The notes: generated by a model from the letters alone, not told the origin. Shown: positions 32,773 to 42,585, numbered from the stretch's first letter. The stretch: DNA of 64,000 nucleotides from Holdemania massiliensis AP2 (GCF_000327285.1 NZ_HE998568.1:198880-262879); one strand, 5' to 3'. Translations and numbers: made by a program.

Positions 32773-35025
32773 TTATGCTTGGGTGGGTTTGGGTTTCCGC
32801 CGATGAGAACGGCGGCGTTTGTTTTTCACAGGAATGCTTTCGGCAGGCCGACTCGAATCTTTGCGATAACCGGTTTTCTTTGCGGCCGGTACCACGGCTT
32901 CCCGTTTTTCCTTACGCGGGCGAACCAGATCGAAGTCGATTTCCTGATGAAGCTTGCTGGCACCGGTGACTTTGATTTTTACGCGCTGTCCCAAGCGGTA
33001 GATCTTTTTCGTCCGTTCGCCCTTTAAGCTTAATGTATCGGGATCGTAATGATAGTAATCATCCGTCAGCTTCTGCACGTGAACCAGACCTTCCACCGTG
33101 TTTTCCAGTTCAACAAAGAAACCAAACTTGGTTACGCCGCTGATCACGCCCTCGGCAATTTTTCCGACCTGATCCTCCATGTATTCCGCTTTCTTCATGT
33201 CCTCTACTTCACGTTCCGCTTCAATCGCGGCCCGTTCCCGTTCAGAGGTCAGTTTGCCGTATTCCTCCATCTTCAGCTCATCCTGTTTCATCACTTCCGG
33301 ATCAAAGGCTAAGCCAAAGCAATACTTATGCAGCATCCGGTGTACGATTAAATCCGGATAACGGCGAATCGGGGATGTGAAGTGTGTGTACTCCTCTAAA
33401 GCCAGACCAAAATGTCCCAGGCAGCGCGGATCATATTTGGCCTTCTGCATACTGCGAAGCATCATGGTTGAAATTACCGGATATGCCGGATCCTCCTTAA
33501 AGGAGTCCAGAAGCTGCTGCAGCTGCAGCGGGCGGATTTGTTCCACACTGCCTTTGAAGCGCTTGCCCATCAACAAGACAATTTTGGCGAAATCCCGCAG
33601 CTTTTTCGGCTCTGGGGCTTCGTGAACCCGATATAAAGCTGGTACTTCAAGCCACTTTAAGTGCCGGGCAACGCATTCATTAGCACAGACCATGAAGTCT
33701 TCGATCAACATTTCCGCTTCTTTTCGCTCGCGCACCTGAATTTCCTCAATCTTGCCTTGGGGATTTAGGATGATTTTCGCCTCCGGGGTTTCAAAATCAA
33801 TCGCCCCGGCGGCATGGCGGCGTTGACGTATCGCCCGTGAACAATCCCGCATAAGTCCGATCATATTAACCAGTTTTTTGTATTTCCGGCAGGTTTCTTC
33901 CTCGCCTTCCAGAATAGCATTCACCGCGGTATAAGTCATCCGTTCGGCTGTCTTAATATAGGAAGGAAAGATCTCATAGTTAAGAATCTCTCCACTTTCA
34001 CTGATCTCCATTTCGCAGGACAGCGTTAGCCGCAGCACCTTCGGATTCAGCGAACAGATGCCGTTGGACAATAAATGCGGAAGCATCGGCACAACCCGGT
34101 CGACGACGTAAGTTGATGTGCCACGCTTCAGCGCTTCCAGATCCAGCGGACTGTTTTCCGGCACATAATGAGAAACATCCGCAATGTGGACACCCAGCCG
34201 GTATCCTCCATCTATCTTTTCCACGCAAACCGCATCGTCAAGATCTTTGGAATCTTCACCGTCGATCGTAATGATTGTTTTTGCGGTGCAGTCGCGCCGG
34301 CCCTCTTTGTCCTTCGGCGTAACCCGTGCCGGAGTTTTCTGCGCCTGTTCCATGACTTCCTCTGGAAACTGCGGATCAATATCATATTCCAGCAGCACCG
34401 ACAGGATATCAACGCCCGGATCATCAATATGCCCTAACAGCTGAACGATTTCCAGTTCCATCGGATCGCCGTAGCGCAGGACCTTTAATAAGGCCTTGGT
34501 ACCGCTGACCATTTTAAACGCCTGCCAGTTCTTAACGATCAGCCGGGCTTTAATCCGTTCATCATCCAGTTTCAGCTGCAGGCCTTTGCCCACAGAACTG
34601 AAAAAGGTTCCCACCAGTGTATTGGTTTTATGCTGCAGAACGCGGATCACTTCACCTTCGTCACTGCCGTAAAAGGATGGTAATTTTTTTACAATCGCCA
34701 GATCCCCATTCATCGCACCATGCAGATTGGCCTCCGTGATATGAATGCTGTTCTCATTTTCCAGATCCAGAAAGCCAAATCCCTTTCGATTCACAGACAG
34801 GACGCCGCGGTAATAGCCACCCATTTTCGCTGGCATCAGATTTCCTTTCTGGCTGAAGACAATCACATACTGCTCGGCCAGTTCATTGACCGCTTTATTC
34901 ATCGCAATGAATTCTTCAGTTGTTGATAAGCCCAGCGTTTCCTGCAGCTGAGCTAAACTTAGCGGCCGATACTGCTCGTCCGCAATCATTGTTTCTATTT
35001 GTTGTTTTATGTCTGTTTGTTCCAT
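32773..35025 (-). CDS. rnr: Ribonuclease R
   Basis: 750 residues. N-terminal winged helix and cold-shock domains (KMGGYYRGVLSVNRKGFGFLDLENENSIHITEANLHGAMNGD), the RNB catalytic domain with the metal-binding signature TIDGEDSKDLDDAVCVEK (about residue 260), HFTSPIRRYPDLIVHR near 560, an S1 domain (AEGVISGVTKFGFFVELENTVEGLVHV) and a basic tail. A 3'-5' exoribonuclease for structured RNA and trans-translation targets; operon with smpB is classic. Confidence 0.97.
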   Translation of the reverse strand: MEQTDIKQQIETMIADEQYRPLSLAQLQETLGLSTTEEFIAMNKAVNELAEQYVIVFSQKGNLMPAKMGGYYRGVLSVNRKGFGFLDLENENSIHITEANLHGAMNGDLAIVKKLPSFYGSDEGEVIRVLQHKTNTLVGTFFSSVGKGLQLKLDDERIKARLIVKNWQAFKMVSGTKALLKVLRYGDPMELEIVQLLGHIDDPGVDILSVLLEYDIDPQFPEEVMEQAQKTPARVTPKDKEGRRDCTAKTIITIDGEDSKDLDDAVCVEKIDGGYRLGVHIADVSHYVPENSPLDLEALKRGTSTYVVDRVVPMLPHLLSNGICSLNPKVLRLTLSCEMEISESGEILNYEIFPSYIKTAERMTYTAVNAILEGEEETCRKYKKLVNMIGLMRDCSRAIRQRRHAAGAIDFETPEAKIILNPQGKIEEIQVRERKEAEMLIEDFMVCANECVARHLKWLEVPALYRVHEAPEPKKLRDFAKIVLLMGKRFKGSVEQIRPLQLQQLLDSFKEDPAYPVISTMMLRSMQKAKYDPRCLGHFGLALEEYTHFTSPIRRYPDLIVHRMLHKYCFGLAFDPEVMKQDELKMEEYGKLTSERERAAIEAEREVEDMKKAEYMEDQVGKIAEGVISGVTKFGFFVELENTVEGLVHVQKLTDDYYHYDPDTLSLKGERTKKIYRLGQRVKIKVTGASKLHQEIDFDLVRPRKEKREAVVPAAKKTGYRKDSSRPAESIPVKNKRRRSHRRKPKPTQA

Positions 35026-35058
35026 AACTTCACCTCGAATTTCTTTAATTAATATGAA

Positions 35059-35079
35059 AAAAGGCCGCTGTTGACGGCC
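35059..35079 (-). terminator. Hairpin after secG
   Basis: Minus strand GGCCG-TCAACAG-CGGCC followed by TTTTTT, just after the secG stop; probably a partial terminator before rnr. Confidence 0.75.
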
Positions 35080-35080
35080 G

Positions 35081-35305
35081 TTAGTTCAGTACTCTAATCA
35101 CAATGACCAGCACGAAGAACAAAATTCCGACAACCAGTGTGGCATTCGAAATAATCTTCTCCGGTCCTCTCTCTTTTACATTGGCAAACAGATTTAATCC
35201 GCCGCTCCCTGTAAAAGCACCGCTGATCCCGTCTGATTTTCCACTTTGTAACAGAGAAAGAAGTATTAAAATCACGGACACCACCATCAATAAGATATCA
35301 AGCAT
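35081..35305 (-). CDS. secG: Preprotein translocase subunit SecG
   Basis: 74 residues with two membrane helices (LDILLMVVSVILILLSLLQ and ISNATLVVGILFFVLVIVIRV) joined by the conserved loop SGKSDGISGAFTGSGGLNLF. Standard SecG. First gene of the secG-rnr-smpB group; has AGGAGG upstream. Confidence 0.96.
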   Translation of the reverse strand: MLDILLMVVSVILILLSLLQSGKSDGISGAFTGSGGLNLFANVKERGPEKIISNATLVVGILFFVLVIVIRVLN

Positions 35306-35496
35306 CTTAATCCTCCTTTCAGATTTATCGCTTTTCTATTATAACAAAGGAATAGTCAAATTGCAAACAGTTCCGCAGTCATCCTGATGAAATCCCTCAA
35401 ATTCCAAAATTCACTCTTCGTTAACAGAGAATCTTTTTCGTTAGCCGATCTTATTCTTGACCAGAATCAGACTTTCTAACCTAACTCATCCCTATG

Positions 35497-35540
35497 ACAA
35501 ACACGGTACTCTGTCTTCCACAGAATACCGTATTTGTTTT
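35497..35540 (-). terminator. Terminator of the Sgc-like PTS operon
   Basis: Long hairpin ACAAACACGGTACTCTGT / ACAGAATACCGTATTTGT (35497-35514 and 35520-35537). The T run is weak, so partial termination is possible. Confidence 0.65.
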
Positions 35541-35565
35541 CCATTCTTTTATTGACAGAATTTTC

Positions 35566-36192
35566 TTATTCCAGACAAAATTGACGTACTGCCTGATCTT
35601 TGTCTTCAAATACAGCCCGGCCTGCGACCACAGCGGCAATGGGTGAATGCGACAGCCGATGAATGATTTCAGCCGTAGCGCCGCCGTCAATCCATATTTT
35701 CCGTTCATGATTCTCAGCAAGCTGCAGTGCAAATTCTTCCATCACTTTCTGATATTTCTGTTTGGGATCCTCTGGAAAAGCTGTTGCTATGAGAAAATGA
35801 TCGGTCAGGTTCAGCAGTTCAGCTAAATGTTCGCTCGTTCTATCGACAGCATTCAGACTAATTCCGACACGCAGTCCGGCTTTTTTGAAGGCATTAACTA
35901 CCCTGTCAGGATGTTTCAGATGTGAAAGCTGAATAAATACGATCGTTGGCTGGCAGCTTTGAATCTCGGTCAGATAATCCATGGGATTCAATACTTCAAG
36001 ATGAATTGATTTTACCGAGGAATGAGAGTATTCACAGATACGTCGGCACATCTTGGTGCCAAAGGTTATTCCTGAAACAACAACTCCATCCTCGATATCA
36101 AGATGAATTTCGTTAAAATAACGATCCGCAAACTCTATTTCCTCTGCCATATGCAGAAGATCCGCTGAGGCCAGCGACGGACTGATCCGCAT
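35566..36192 (-). CDS. Ribulose-phosphate 3-epimerase-like protein (SgcE-like)
   Basis: 208 residues with the (beta/alpha)8 epimerase pattern: ISPSLASADLLHMAEEI, then FNEIHLDIEDGVVV (metal-binding His and Asp), SIHLEVLNPMDYL (second His), and IWIDGGATAEIIHRL (DGG). Shorter than core RPE and divergent around the active site loops, as in E. coli SgcE. Last gene of a PTS operon; start overlaps the previous stop (TAATG). Probably interconverts pentulose/ketose phosphates in that pathway. Confidence 0.8.
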   Translation of the reverse strand: MRISPSLASADLLHMAEEIEFADRYFNEIHLDIEDGVVVSGITFGTKMCRRICEYSHSSVKSIHLEVLNPMDYLTEIQSCQPTIVFIQLSHLKHPDRVVNAFKKAGLRVGISLNAVDRTSEHLAELLNLTDHFLIATAFPEDPKQKYQKVMEEFALQLAENHERKIWIDGGATAEIIHRLSHSPIAAVVAGRAVFEDKDQAVRQFCLE

Positions 36193-36998
36193 TAGAGATC
36201 GCCCCGAACTGCTTTTGCTTTTCCCATCAGTTCTGCCACTCGCGTGGAGTCAACAGGATTATAGAACTTTCCTTCCTGCTTCATCCAGGTTCCGACAACG
36301 CAGCCATCCGCAAGTGATAAAATATCTTCAATCGTATCAGCACGGACGCCATTGCTGGCAAAAATCGGGATCTCTGTGGCCGTTTTTGCCCGGCTGACTA
36401 ATGAACCATCAATGGATGATCCCGCCGTTGAACCGTAGACCAGCAATGCACTTGGCGCTAAAGAGAATGTAACTGTCTTGGCTACTTCCTCAATCGAACG
36501 TTCAGCAAGCTGACGTGCTCCTTCCGGAACCAACGTTGCCAAGGTCACAATATCCCGACACCCTACCTCGATGCGATGCCGTTCAATTTCACCCATGCGC
36601 ACATCTGAAATCCCATCATTTCCAGCATAAGCTCCGCACAAGGTCTCCCGAATAAAGTCTGCGCCTACGGCCGCTGCCAGGTCATATGTTTTCATAGGAT
36701 CGGCAGCAACATCCACACCGAAAGGCACATGAATTTCACTCATCAGTTCGCCAATGATCCGCGCCATGCAGGCAATGGTTACCGGATGAACGTCGCTTAA
36801 ATAGGGAATCGAATATTCATTGCAGAACAGAATTGCATCAATCCCGCCTTCCTGCAAAGCCTGCAAATCAGTCCGTGCCCGATTCAGCACTTTCTGTATT
36901 CCTCCCTGCGGATCATATTTCGGATCGGTAGGCAGAGCCATTAAATGCATCATGCCAATGACTGGTTTTGTCGTTTTGAACACTTCTTTTATTCCCAT
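36192..36998 (-). CDS. BtpA/SgcQ-family protein
   Basis: 268 residues: PVIGMMHLMALPTDPKYD at the N-terminus, ILFCNEYSIPYL, then PFGVDVAADPMKTYDLAAAVGADFIRETLCGAYAGNDG, and IPIFASNGVRADTIEDIL, all BtpA-family marks of a TIM-barrel. In cyanobacteria BtpA affects photosystem I; in PTS operons (E. coli sgcQ) members are thought to be metabolic enzymes or aldolase-like. Overlaps EIIA by 10 bp. Confidence 0.88.
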   Translation of the reverse strand: MGIKEVFKTTKPVIGMMHLMALPTDPKYDPQGGIQKVLNRARTDLQALQEGGIDAILFCNEYSIPYLSDVHPVTIACMARIIGELMSEIHVPFGVDVAADPMKTYDLAAAVGADFIRETLCGAYAGNDGISDVRMGEIERHRIEVGCRDIVTLATLVPEGARQLAERSIEEVAKTVTFSLAPSALLVYGSTAGSSIDGSLVSRAKTATEIPIFASNGVRADTIEDILSLADGCVVGTWMKQEGKFYNPVDSTRVAELMGKAKAVRGDL

Positions 36999-37453
36999 TC
37001 TTTTTCATTCCCTCCCTTTAGAAATTTTACATTTAAAAACTGGCTTAAAGACTCCGCATCCAGAGCATCCATGGCTTCAATAAAATGTTTATCTTTAAGA
37101 TTGCGGATGATCTGCGAAACAATGCGAATATGTTCCTGATCATCCTGAAGCGCTAAGTTCATGACATACCGAACCTCAACCTGCAGATCCACATTTTCCA
37201 TACTGCGAAATTTTACTGGATGCTCTAACCGCAAAACACAGACAGCCTGCTGCAGCACATATTCCTTGCTTGTATGCGGGATTGCGATCGGACAGGATGC
37301 CGTCAGTCCCGTCGGGAAACTTTCTTCCCGTGCAGCACAGCTGGCATAAAAATCAGGTTTGACGCACTTCATTTCCAATAGCTTCTGGGCTGTCTGCCGC
37401 AATGCTTCCTGCCATGTTTCAGCAGTTCCCTCAATTACAAATATCTGACTCAT
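36989..37453 (-). CDS. PTS fructose/mannitol/galactitol-type EIIA
   Basis: 154 residues of the EIIA-2 fold. The phosphorylatable His is in GLTASCPIAIPHTSKEYVLQ (about residue 60); the tail includes NLALQDDQEHIRIVSQIIRNLKDKHF. The ATG overlaps the stop of the next gene upstream by 4 bp. Serves the EIIB and EIIC at 38-39.6 kb. Confidence 0.9.
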   Translation of the reverse strand: MSQIFVIEGTAETWQEALRQTAQKLLEMKCVKPDFYASCAAREESFPTGLTASCPIAIPHTSKEYVLQQAVCVLRLEHPVKFRSMENVDLQVEVRYVMNLALQDDQEHIRIVSQIIRNLKDKHFIEAMDALDAESLSQFLNVKFLKGGNEKEWE

Positions 37454-37926
37454 TTTACACGCTCACAATTTTCTGAAATTTGAATAGACTTCCCTGGCTT
37501 CTCAATGCGCTCAATAAGAATCTGTTTCCGCTTTTTCCTGAGGGTACGGAAAATTTCTTCCGTATCTTCACGGCTAAAGACGTTGGGAATTCGATATACG
37601 GTATCTTTGCGCTGCATGTAGATGCGAATGCGGATCTCCGGATTGTATTCGATTCTGAGGATTTTATTAAATGGGATGTGCTTGGTATCTAACAGCCCAT
37701 TGTAGAAATAGAGTTCCTCATCCTCAATGCGAAGCTTACAAGTCTTAGCTCGAAACAGATGCAGTCCACTCATCCCAATCGCTATTCCGTAAAACCACAG
37801 ATTCAGAACCACTGAATGAAACAGGGTTGGATGCAGGATCAGTAATAATGATAATAACATTACACTCCCCACTCCGACACCTAAGTAAATCTTTCTAACA
37901 CTTTCTCTGACATAATAGGTTTTCAT
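37450..37926 (-). CDS. Small membrane protein with PH-like domain in the PTS operon
   Basis: 158 residues: two adjacent membrane helices (YLGVGVGSVMLLSLLLIL and VVLNLWFYGIAIGMSGLHLF), then a cytoplasmic beta-rich part (CKLRIEDEELYFYNGLLDTKHIPFNKILRIEYNPEIRIRIYM) that looks like a bacterial PH-type (YcxB/YdbT-like) domain. I do not know a PTS-associated family of this kind. It sits between EIIC and EIIA and is not part of the E. coli sgc cluster, so it may be a local addition. Confidence 0.7.
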   Translation of the reverse strand: MKTYYVRESVRKIYLGVGVGSVMLLSLLLILHPTLFHSVVLNLWFYGIAIGMSGLHLFRAKTCKLRIEDEELYFYNGLLDTKHIPFNKILRIEYNPEIRIRIYMQRKDTVYRIPNVFSREDTEEIFRTLRKKRKQILIERIEKPGKSIQISENCERVK

Positions 37927-37984
37927 CGTTATCCCTCTAATTCTTAAAAAGCCGTTTAGCTATTAATTCTCAAAATTCTTCCTT

Positions 37985-39268
37985 TTACCAAATCCCCAGA
38001 AGCTTACTGATCAAGGCCAGAATCACACTATGAAATTCTTCAACGCTGGAGCCCGTTACTAATGTGGCAGCATTCGAGATATAGCCTGTATTGACAGCCA
38101 GCTTTGTTACCAACGGTGCCATCCAACTTAGGATTTGATAAGAATAAATACAGTTGACCGTAGAAGCAATCACGGTTTTGAAGATATCCCCGCGCGCAAA
38201 GAGTGAACACATACAAGTCGTATAGACCATGGATCCCAGACTGGCGATTGGGAAGAAATTCACACCTGGCAGAAAGGCGACTGCCAAACCAATCGGAATC
38301 ATGATGGCAGCGCATTGAATTCCGCTTTCATCTCCCAAACAGAGAGCTTCGTCCATTCCAATGTAAATATCGTATTCAGCTCCCAGCTTCTGCTTGAACA
38401 TTTTACGGGCTGCCGTGGAGATCGGATTCAGACCTTCCATCAGCAGACTGACCATCCGCGGCAGAATAACAATGGCAGCGGACAAAGTTACGCTCATCGT
38501 TAACATTGTTGATAAATCCTGACGAGTAATCAGGGAAATGAGGATTCCGACAAAGAAGGTTAAAACTGAGGTTTCACCTAAGGAACCAAACTTATCGCTG
38601 AACCATTTAGCATCCAGGTTAATTTTGTTAATTCCCGGAATCTTATCCAGAATCCAGCAAACCGCATAATCAATGGCCCAAATTTGAAAAGCATCATTGT
38701 TACAGCAGGTTGTACCTGGCAAATTATAATGTTTCTGCCAGTGCGGCGCGATCCAGTCGGCCATTTTCAGGATTGCGACGAATGTGCCAATCGCAACCAG
38801 CATCGCCAGTCCAATCGAAACCGCAGCGCTCATTCCACCTAGCTGAGCAATGTAGTACGCCATCGCTGCCCCCAGAATCACATGGAAATAATTCCAGATG
38901 TCCACATCCATTGTTTTCGTAAAGCGAATACGAATCAGGAAATAATTCAGAACAAGACAAATGGGTACGATGATCAAAGCAAACGGTGTAGACCAAGCAA
39001 TTGCAGCAATGCCTTCCCAGCCAATATCAATGACCGTAAAACCGCTGCCCATGCCCGCATAGAACTCCACCGCTGGATTTAAACTGTTACATAACATCTC
39101 CAAAATCACAGTAATTCCTAAAAATCCGGCTCCAATCCGCAAACCATTGCGGAATGAATCAAAGAATTTGATCCTAAAGAATAACCCTAGAATGGTAATC
39201 ATAAACGGCAGGAAAATCGCTCCGCCTAAGTCCATGATAAATTGGATGACTGAATTAATGATCTGCAT
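37985..39268 (-). CDS. PTS galactitol-family EIIC
   Basis: 427 residues, about ten membrane helices. Typical GatC/SgcC blocks: VIQFIMDLGGAIFLPFMITILGLFF, YAGMGSGFTVIDIGWEGIAAIAWSTPFALIIVP, and IPIGLAVAFLPGVNFFPIASLGS. Transports and phosphorylates its sugar with the EIIB at 39.3 kb. Substrate unknown; family members take galactitol, arabinitol or uncharacterised pentitols. Confidence 0.92.
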   Translation of the reverse strand: MQIINSVIQFIMDLGGAIFLPFMITILGLFFRIKFFDSFRNGLRIGAGFLGITVILEMLCNSLNPAVEFYAGMGSGFTVIDIGWEGIAAIAWSTPFALIIVPICLVLNYFLIRIRFTKTMDVDIWNYFHVILGAAMAYYIAQLGGMSAAVSIGLAMLVAIGTFVAILKMADWIAPHWQKHYNLPGTTCCNNDAFQIWAIDYAVCWILDKIPGINKINLDAKWFSDKFGSLGETSVLTFFVGILISLITRQDLSTMLTMSVTLSAAIVILPRMVSLLMEGLNPISTAARKMFKQKLGAEYDIYIGMDEALCLGDESGIQCAAIMIPIGLAVAFLPGVNFFPIASLGSMVYTTCMCSLFARGDIFKTVIASTVNCIYSYQILSWMAPLVTKLAVNTGYISNAATLVTGSSVEEFHSVILALISKLLGIW

Positions 39269-39288
39269 TTTTCCCTCCCTAACGATCG

Positions 39289-39600
39289 CTACTGATCGTT
39301 CAGTTTTTGGTTAACCTGAAGCAGTGCTGTCTGAATTTCCGCAGTGGTCGCTTCTTCATTGATGCCGGTGATCAGACCGTTAACCCGAACCAGCGGACAG
39401 TCGATCACCTGGGAATATCCAGAAGTGACAAAGCAAATATCAAAATCTTTTGCCATCGCCGGAACATCCACGATCCGGGATTTGACAATTTCGATATCCA
39501 CACCGAGTTCTTTCGCAATTCGTTTAATTTCTTCTGCGGCAAAGGTTGAGGTTGCAATTCCGCCTCCGCAGGCTATCAAGGCCTTTATTTTCAAATTCAT
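39289..39600 (-). CDS. PTS galactitol-family EIIB
   Basis: 103 residues. The P-loop-like KALIACGGGIATSTFAAEEIKRIAKE carries the active Cys (ACGGGIATS). Standard length. First gene of the operon; the divergent regulator is 198 bp away. Confidence 0.93.
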   Translation of the reverse strand: MNLKIKALIACGGGIATSTFAAEEIKRIAKELGVDIEIVKSRIVDVPAMAKDFDICFVTSGYSQVIDCPLVRVNGLITGINEEATTAEIQTALLQVNQKLNDQ

Positions 39601-39762
39601 CCACCTCCTATACGGATTTATGAAACTAAGCTTAGATCATGATTTCATCATAAACGACCTCAGCTTGTTTGAACAGTCCAAAATCCTGCTTTTCCTTCTT
39701 TCCCAAACAAAATGCTTCAACCTTTTCAGAAGCCTTTTGGATTCAGGTTTGTAAACATTTTA

Positions 39763-39771
39763 TGGTATAAT
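39763..39771 (+). promoter_or_regulatory. Extended -10 promoter of the PRD regulator gene
   Basis: TGGTATAAT, 27 bp before the ATG; no clear -35. Confidence 0.6.
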
Positions 39772-39798
39772 TAGAGCATGTTAAAATAAGAGAAAATT

Positions 39799-41817
39799 AT
39801 GAATAAGCAAATTTATGCATTACTAAAAAAAATCATAACGACACCCGAAAGACCGCTCAGACTCACTGAGATCTCTGAAGCCTTCGGTGTTTCAAAGCGA
39901 ACAATTTATAATTACAGTGAAGAACTTTTTGATTATCTGACATCCCTTGGAGTCTGCGAAACACTTCTTTTTGACGGAAAGGAATTTCGATTTACAGGAA
40001 CCTCAGCACAGCGCAGTTATATTATTGCTTCCATGAACTCGCTGACCTTCTACGAATATCGTCTGTCAGGCCGCGAACGGCAATTTATTCTACTCTGCCT
40101 TCTGATCTGTTCAGAAACGCCTGTTAAAAACGATACATTAAAAGAGCTGCTCTGTGTCAGCCGGAATACAATTATCAATGATCTGCAGGCGATTAAGCTT
40201 AAAAGCAAGGCTTATCATACCCACTTTCTCAAAAGTACGCAGGACGGTCTCTGGTTCGTAGGTCCTGAAAATGATAAACGGACCTTTTTACTTGATTCTT
40301 TGCTTCCTGACTGGGACTATGAAGAATGTTTTGCCGCTCAGCCGATCAATCCCTGCACACTTTATATAACGAATATATTAAAGATCATCAAATATCGATC
40401 TCTGGCTGAGGCCTGTATTAAACAGACGGAAGTTATGCTGGATTTAGAAATCTCAGATGCGGATTTTTACCGCATTCTGTTCATCTTGATTTTCCAAATA
40501 GGCAGAATTCAGACCGGACATCAGGCTCAGGACATCCAGACCTCAGAATTTCCTTTATCCTTAGTTCGTTTTTCTCAAGCCGTCGGTGATACGCTGAAAT
40601 CCAAGGTAAATTGGATTTCAGCTGAAACTGCGTTTTTTATCAAAACGCTGAAGGATATGGATATCGTACTGAAAATAAACTCCACGCCTCAGGATTCCGT
40701 TCTTTTTGCCATGATCATTAAAGAATTTCTGCAGAATGTTTCCTTCTCTTATAAAATGGATTTCCTCAGCGATTCTCTGCTGCTAGAATACTTGTGCGCT
40801 CACATTTCAGCGTGCTGTCACCGGCTTCAATCAGGAAAAAAGCTGGAGAATCCCTATCTTCTGGAAACCCAGAACCGATATGCGAAAGATTTCGCAATCA
40901 TAAAACAAAATATTTATATTCTGGAAAACGGATTAAATATTTCGCTGAGTGACAACGAAACAGCTTATATCCTAATGCACATCTTAGCCTCAATGGAACG
41001 CGGGAAGCTGAATCATTATGTTCCGAATATTTTGATTACCTGCAGCAGCGGCATGGCAACAGGAAATTTTCTAGCCATGCAGATCACAAAGTATTTCCAT
41101 GTTCAGCTGGTGGATATTTGTCCGGCGCATAAAGCGGCTGAAATGATTAAGAATAAAAATATCGACTTGATTATTTCAACTGTACCGCTGGATTCACTTC
41201 CGGTTCCTTCGCTTACAGTCAGCGTCCTGCTTACAGAAACAGATCTGACTGAGATCCGAGCATTTTTAAACACGCTGGAAGGAAAACGAAAGATTTCCCT
41301 TTCTGATCAGTCCCGCCTTTCCACCTTCTCTTTATCCATCACACTCAATGAAAAAACAATGTTTCTCAAGCTCTTTTCCAGCGAAAGAATACTGCTTGAC
41401 AAAGAAATTACAGATTGGAAAGAGGGGATTATTGCAGCCGGTGAGTTGCTTCTCTGGCAGAAAAAAATCACCGTCAATTATCTGCAGCAGATGATTGATT
41501 TGGTGATAAAATATGGTCCTTATATTGTCATCGCTCCGGGAATTGCCTTAGCCCACGCCTCACCTCAAGATGGTGTCATCGAGCCTGCGATCTCACTGCT
41601 TCGTTTAAAACAGCCGGTTGCTTTCGGCAATCATCAATACAGTCCAGTCTCCATCATTCTTGCGTGTGCGGTTTATGACACACCGGAATATGCCAATATC
41701 TTGATTCGCTTAATGACGTTATTGCGCCGGCCAGATTTCAGCGTTATGATGAAATCTGCGGACTCCGAAGCAATTCTGACTTATTTTGAGAAACAGATTA
41801 TGTACCCTTCAGAATAA
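39799..41817 (+). CDS. PRD-containing transcriptional regulator with EIIB- and EIIA-like domains
   Basis: 672 residues. Order: winged helix at 1-60 (ITTPERPLRLTEISEAFGVSKRTIYNYSEELFDYL), a second HTH near 115 (TLKELLCVSRNTIINDLQAI), two PRD-like regions (the clearer at about 355-400, ENGLNISLSDNETAYILMHILAS), an EIIB-Gat-like region (ILITCSSGMATGNFLAMQITKYF, about 410), and a C-terminal EIIA-2 domain with the phospho-His motif VIAPGIALAHASP (about 580). Divergent from the PTS operon, so it very likely activates it according to PTS phosphorylation state. Confidence 0.92.
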   Translation: MNKQIYALLKKIITTPERPLRLTEISEAFGVSKRTIYNYSEELFDYLTSLGVCETLLFDGKEFRFTGTSAQRSYIIASMNSLTFYEYRLSGRERQFILLCLLICSETPVKNDTLKELLCVSRNTIINDLQAIKLKSKAYHTHFLKSTQDGLWFVGPENDKRTFLLDSLLPDWDYEECFAAQPINPCTLYITNILKIIKYRSLAEACIKQTEVMLDLEISDADFYRILFILIFQIGRIQTGHQAQDIQTSEFPLSLVRFSQAVGDTLKSKVNWISAETAFFIKTLKDMDIVLKINSTPQDSVLFAMIIKEFLQNVSFSYKMDFLSDSLLLEYLCAHISACCHRLQSGKKLENPYLLETQNRYAKDFAIIKQNIYILENGLNISLSDNETAYILMHILASMERGKLNHYVPNILITCSSGMATGNFLAMQITKYFHVQLVDICPAHKAAEMIKNKNIDLIISTVPLDSLPVPSLTVSVLLTETDLTEIRAFLNTLEGKRKISLSDQSRLSTFSLSITLNEKTMFLKLFSSERILLDKEITDWKEGIIAAGELLLWQKKITVNYLQQMIDLVIKYGPYIVIAPGIALAHASPQDGVIEPAISLLRLKQPVAFGNHQYSPVSIILACAVYDTPEYANILIRLMTLLRRPDFSVMMKSADSEAILTYFEKQIMYPSE

Positions 41818-42456
41818 GTTTTTCAGCTGCATAAGTTCAGCATAATCCCTGACTTCAACATCTGCCTGCGCTGTATTCTGAACAATCTCGGAAGCCTTGA
41901 AGCCGATCGTGTAAAGACCGGCTTTTTTTGCCGCGGCAATTCCATTTTCAGAATCTTCAATAACGGCTAACACACTACCGGGCAGTCCTAATTCAGCCAT
42001 AGCTTTATAATAAATATCCGGGGCTGGTTTTCCGTTTTCCACCTGATCCCCAGCAACCACGACAGAAAACCGGTCTTTGATCTGAAACAAGTCCAACAGG
42101 TGCTGAATGTAAGCTGTACTGGAAGAAGTGGCGACCGCCAGCTGAATTCCTTGTTTTTGAAGAAAATCCAAAAACTCAATTAATCCCGGCATAGGAAACA
42201 TCTGATCATCTTGAAAATAGCGGTCATAACAGCGCTGTTCATCTTCGATAAACTGATCAAGATCAAGCTGATCAATCTTGTATCGCTTCATCACTTCCTC
42301 GCAAGAGCGCCGCAGCGTCATGCCGCAAAATGTTTCCAAGTCCTGCGGATCCGCCTGAATCCCCAAGGCATGCAGATGATCCATCATCCCTTTTGTAAAC
42401 TTAGGTTCCGTATCCGTTAATACGCCATCACAGTCAAAGATTATCCCTTTTATCAT
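41809..42456 (-). CDS. HAD hydrolase, beta-phosphoglucomutase-like subfamily
   Basis: 215 residues. Motif I IIFDCDGVLTDTEP, motif II LAVATSSS, Lys in ENGKPAPDIY, motif IV VIEDSENGIAAAKKAG. The small helical cap between motifs I and II marks the Gph/PgmB group (phosphatase or phosphomutase). Its 3' end overlaps the convergent regulator gene by 9 bp. Confidence 0.9.
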   Translation of the reverse strand: MIKGIIFDCDGVLTDTEPKFTKGMMDHLHALGIQADPQDLETFCGMTLRRSCEEVMKRYKIDQLDLDQFIEDEQRCYDRYFQDDQMFPMPGLIEFLDFLQKQGIQLAVATSSSTAYIQHLLDLFQIKDRFSVVVAGDQVENGKPAPDIYYKAMAELGLPGSVLAVIEDSENGIAAAKKAGLYTIGFKASEIVQNTAQADVEVRDYAELMQLKNLF

Positions 42457-42544
42457 CTTTCTCCTCCGCTTTCAATCATTTCCTGCTTTCATTTAAACCT
42501 AAACAGGATCAGACTGTCAAGCAATGACAAACAAATTTTTAACA

Positions 42545-42585
42545 AGAAAAAAAGACAAACCCAAATTCAGGTCTGTCTTTCTTAT
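42545..42585 (-). terminator. Terminator of eno
   Basis: Minus strand AAAGACAGACC / GGGTTTGTCTTT with a short loop, then TTTT; just downstream of the enolase stop. Confidence 0.8.
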
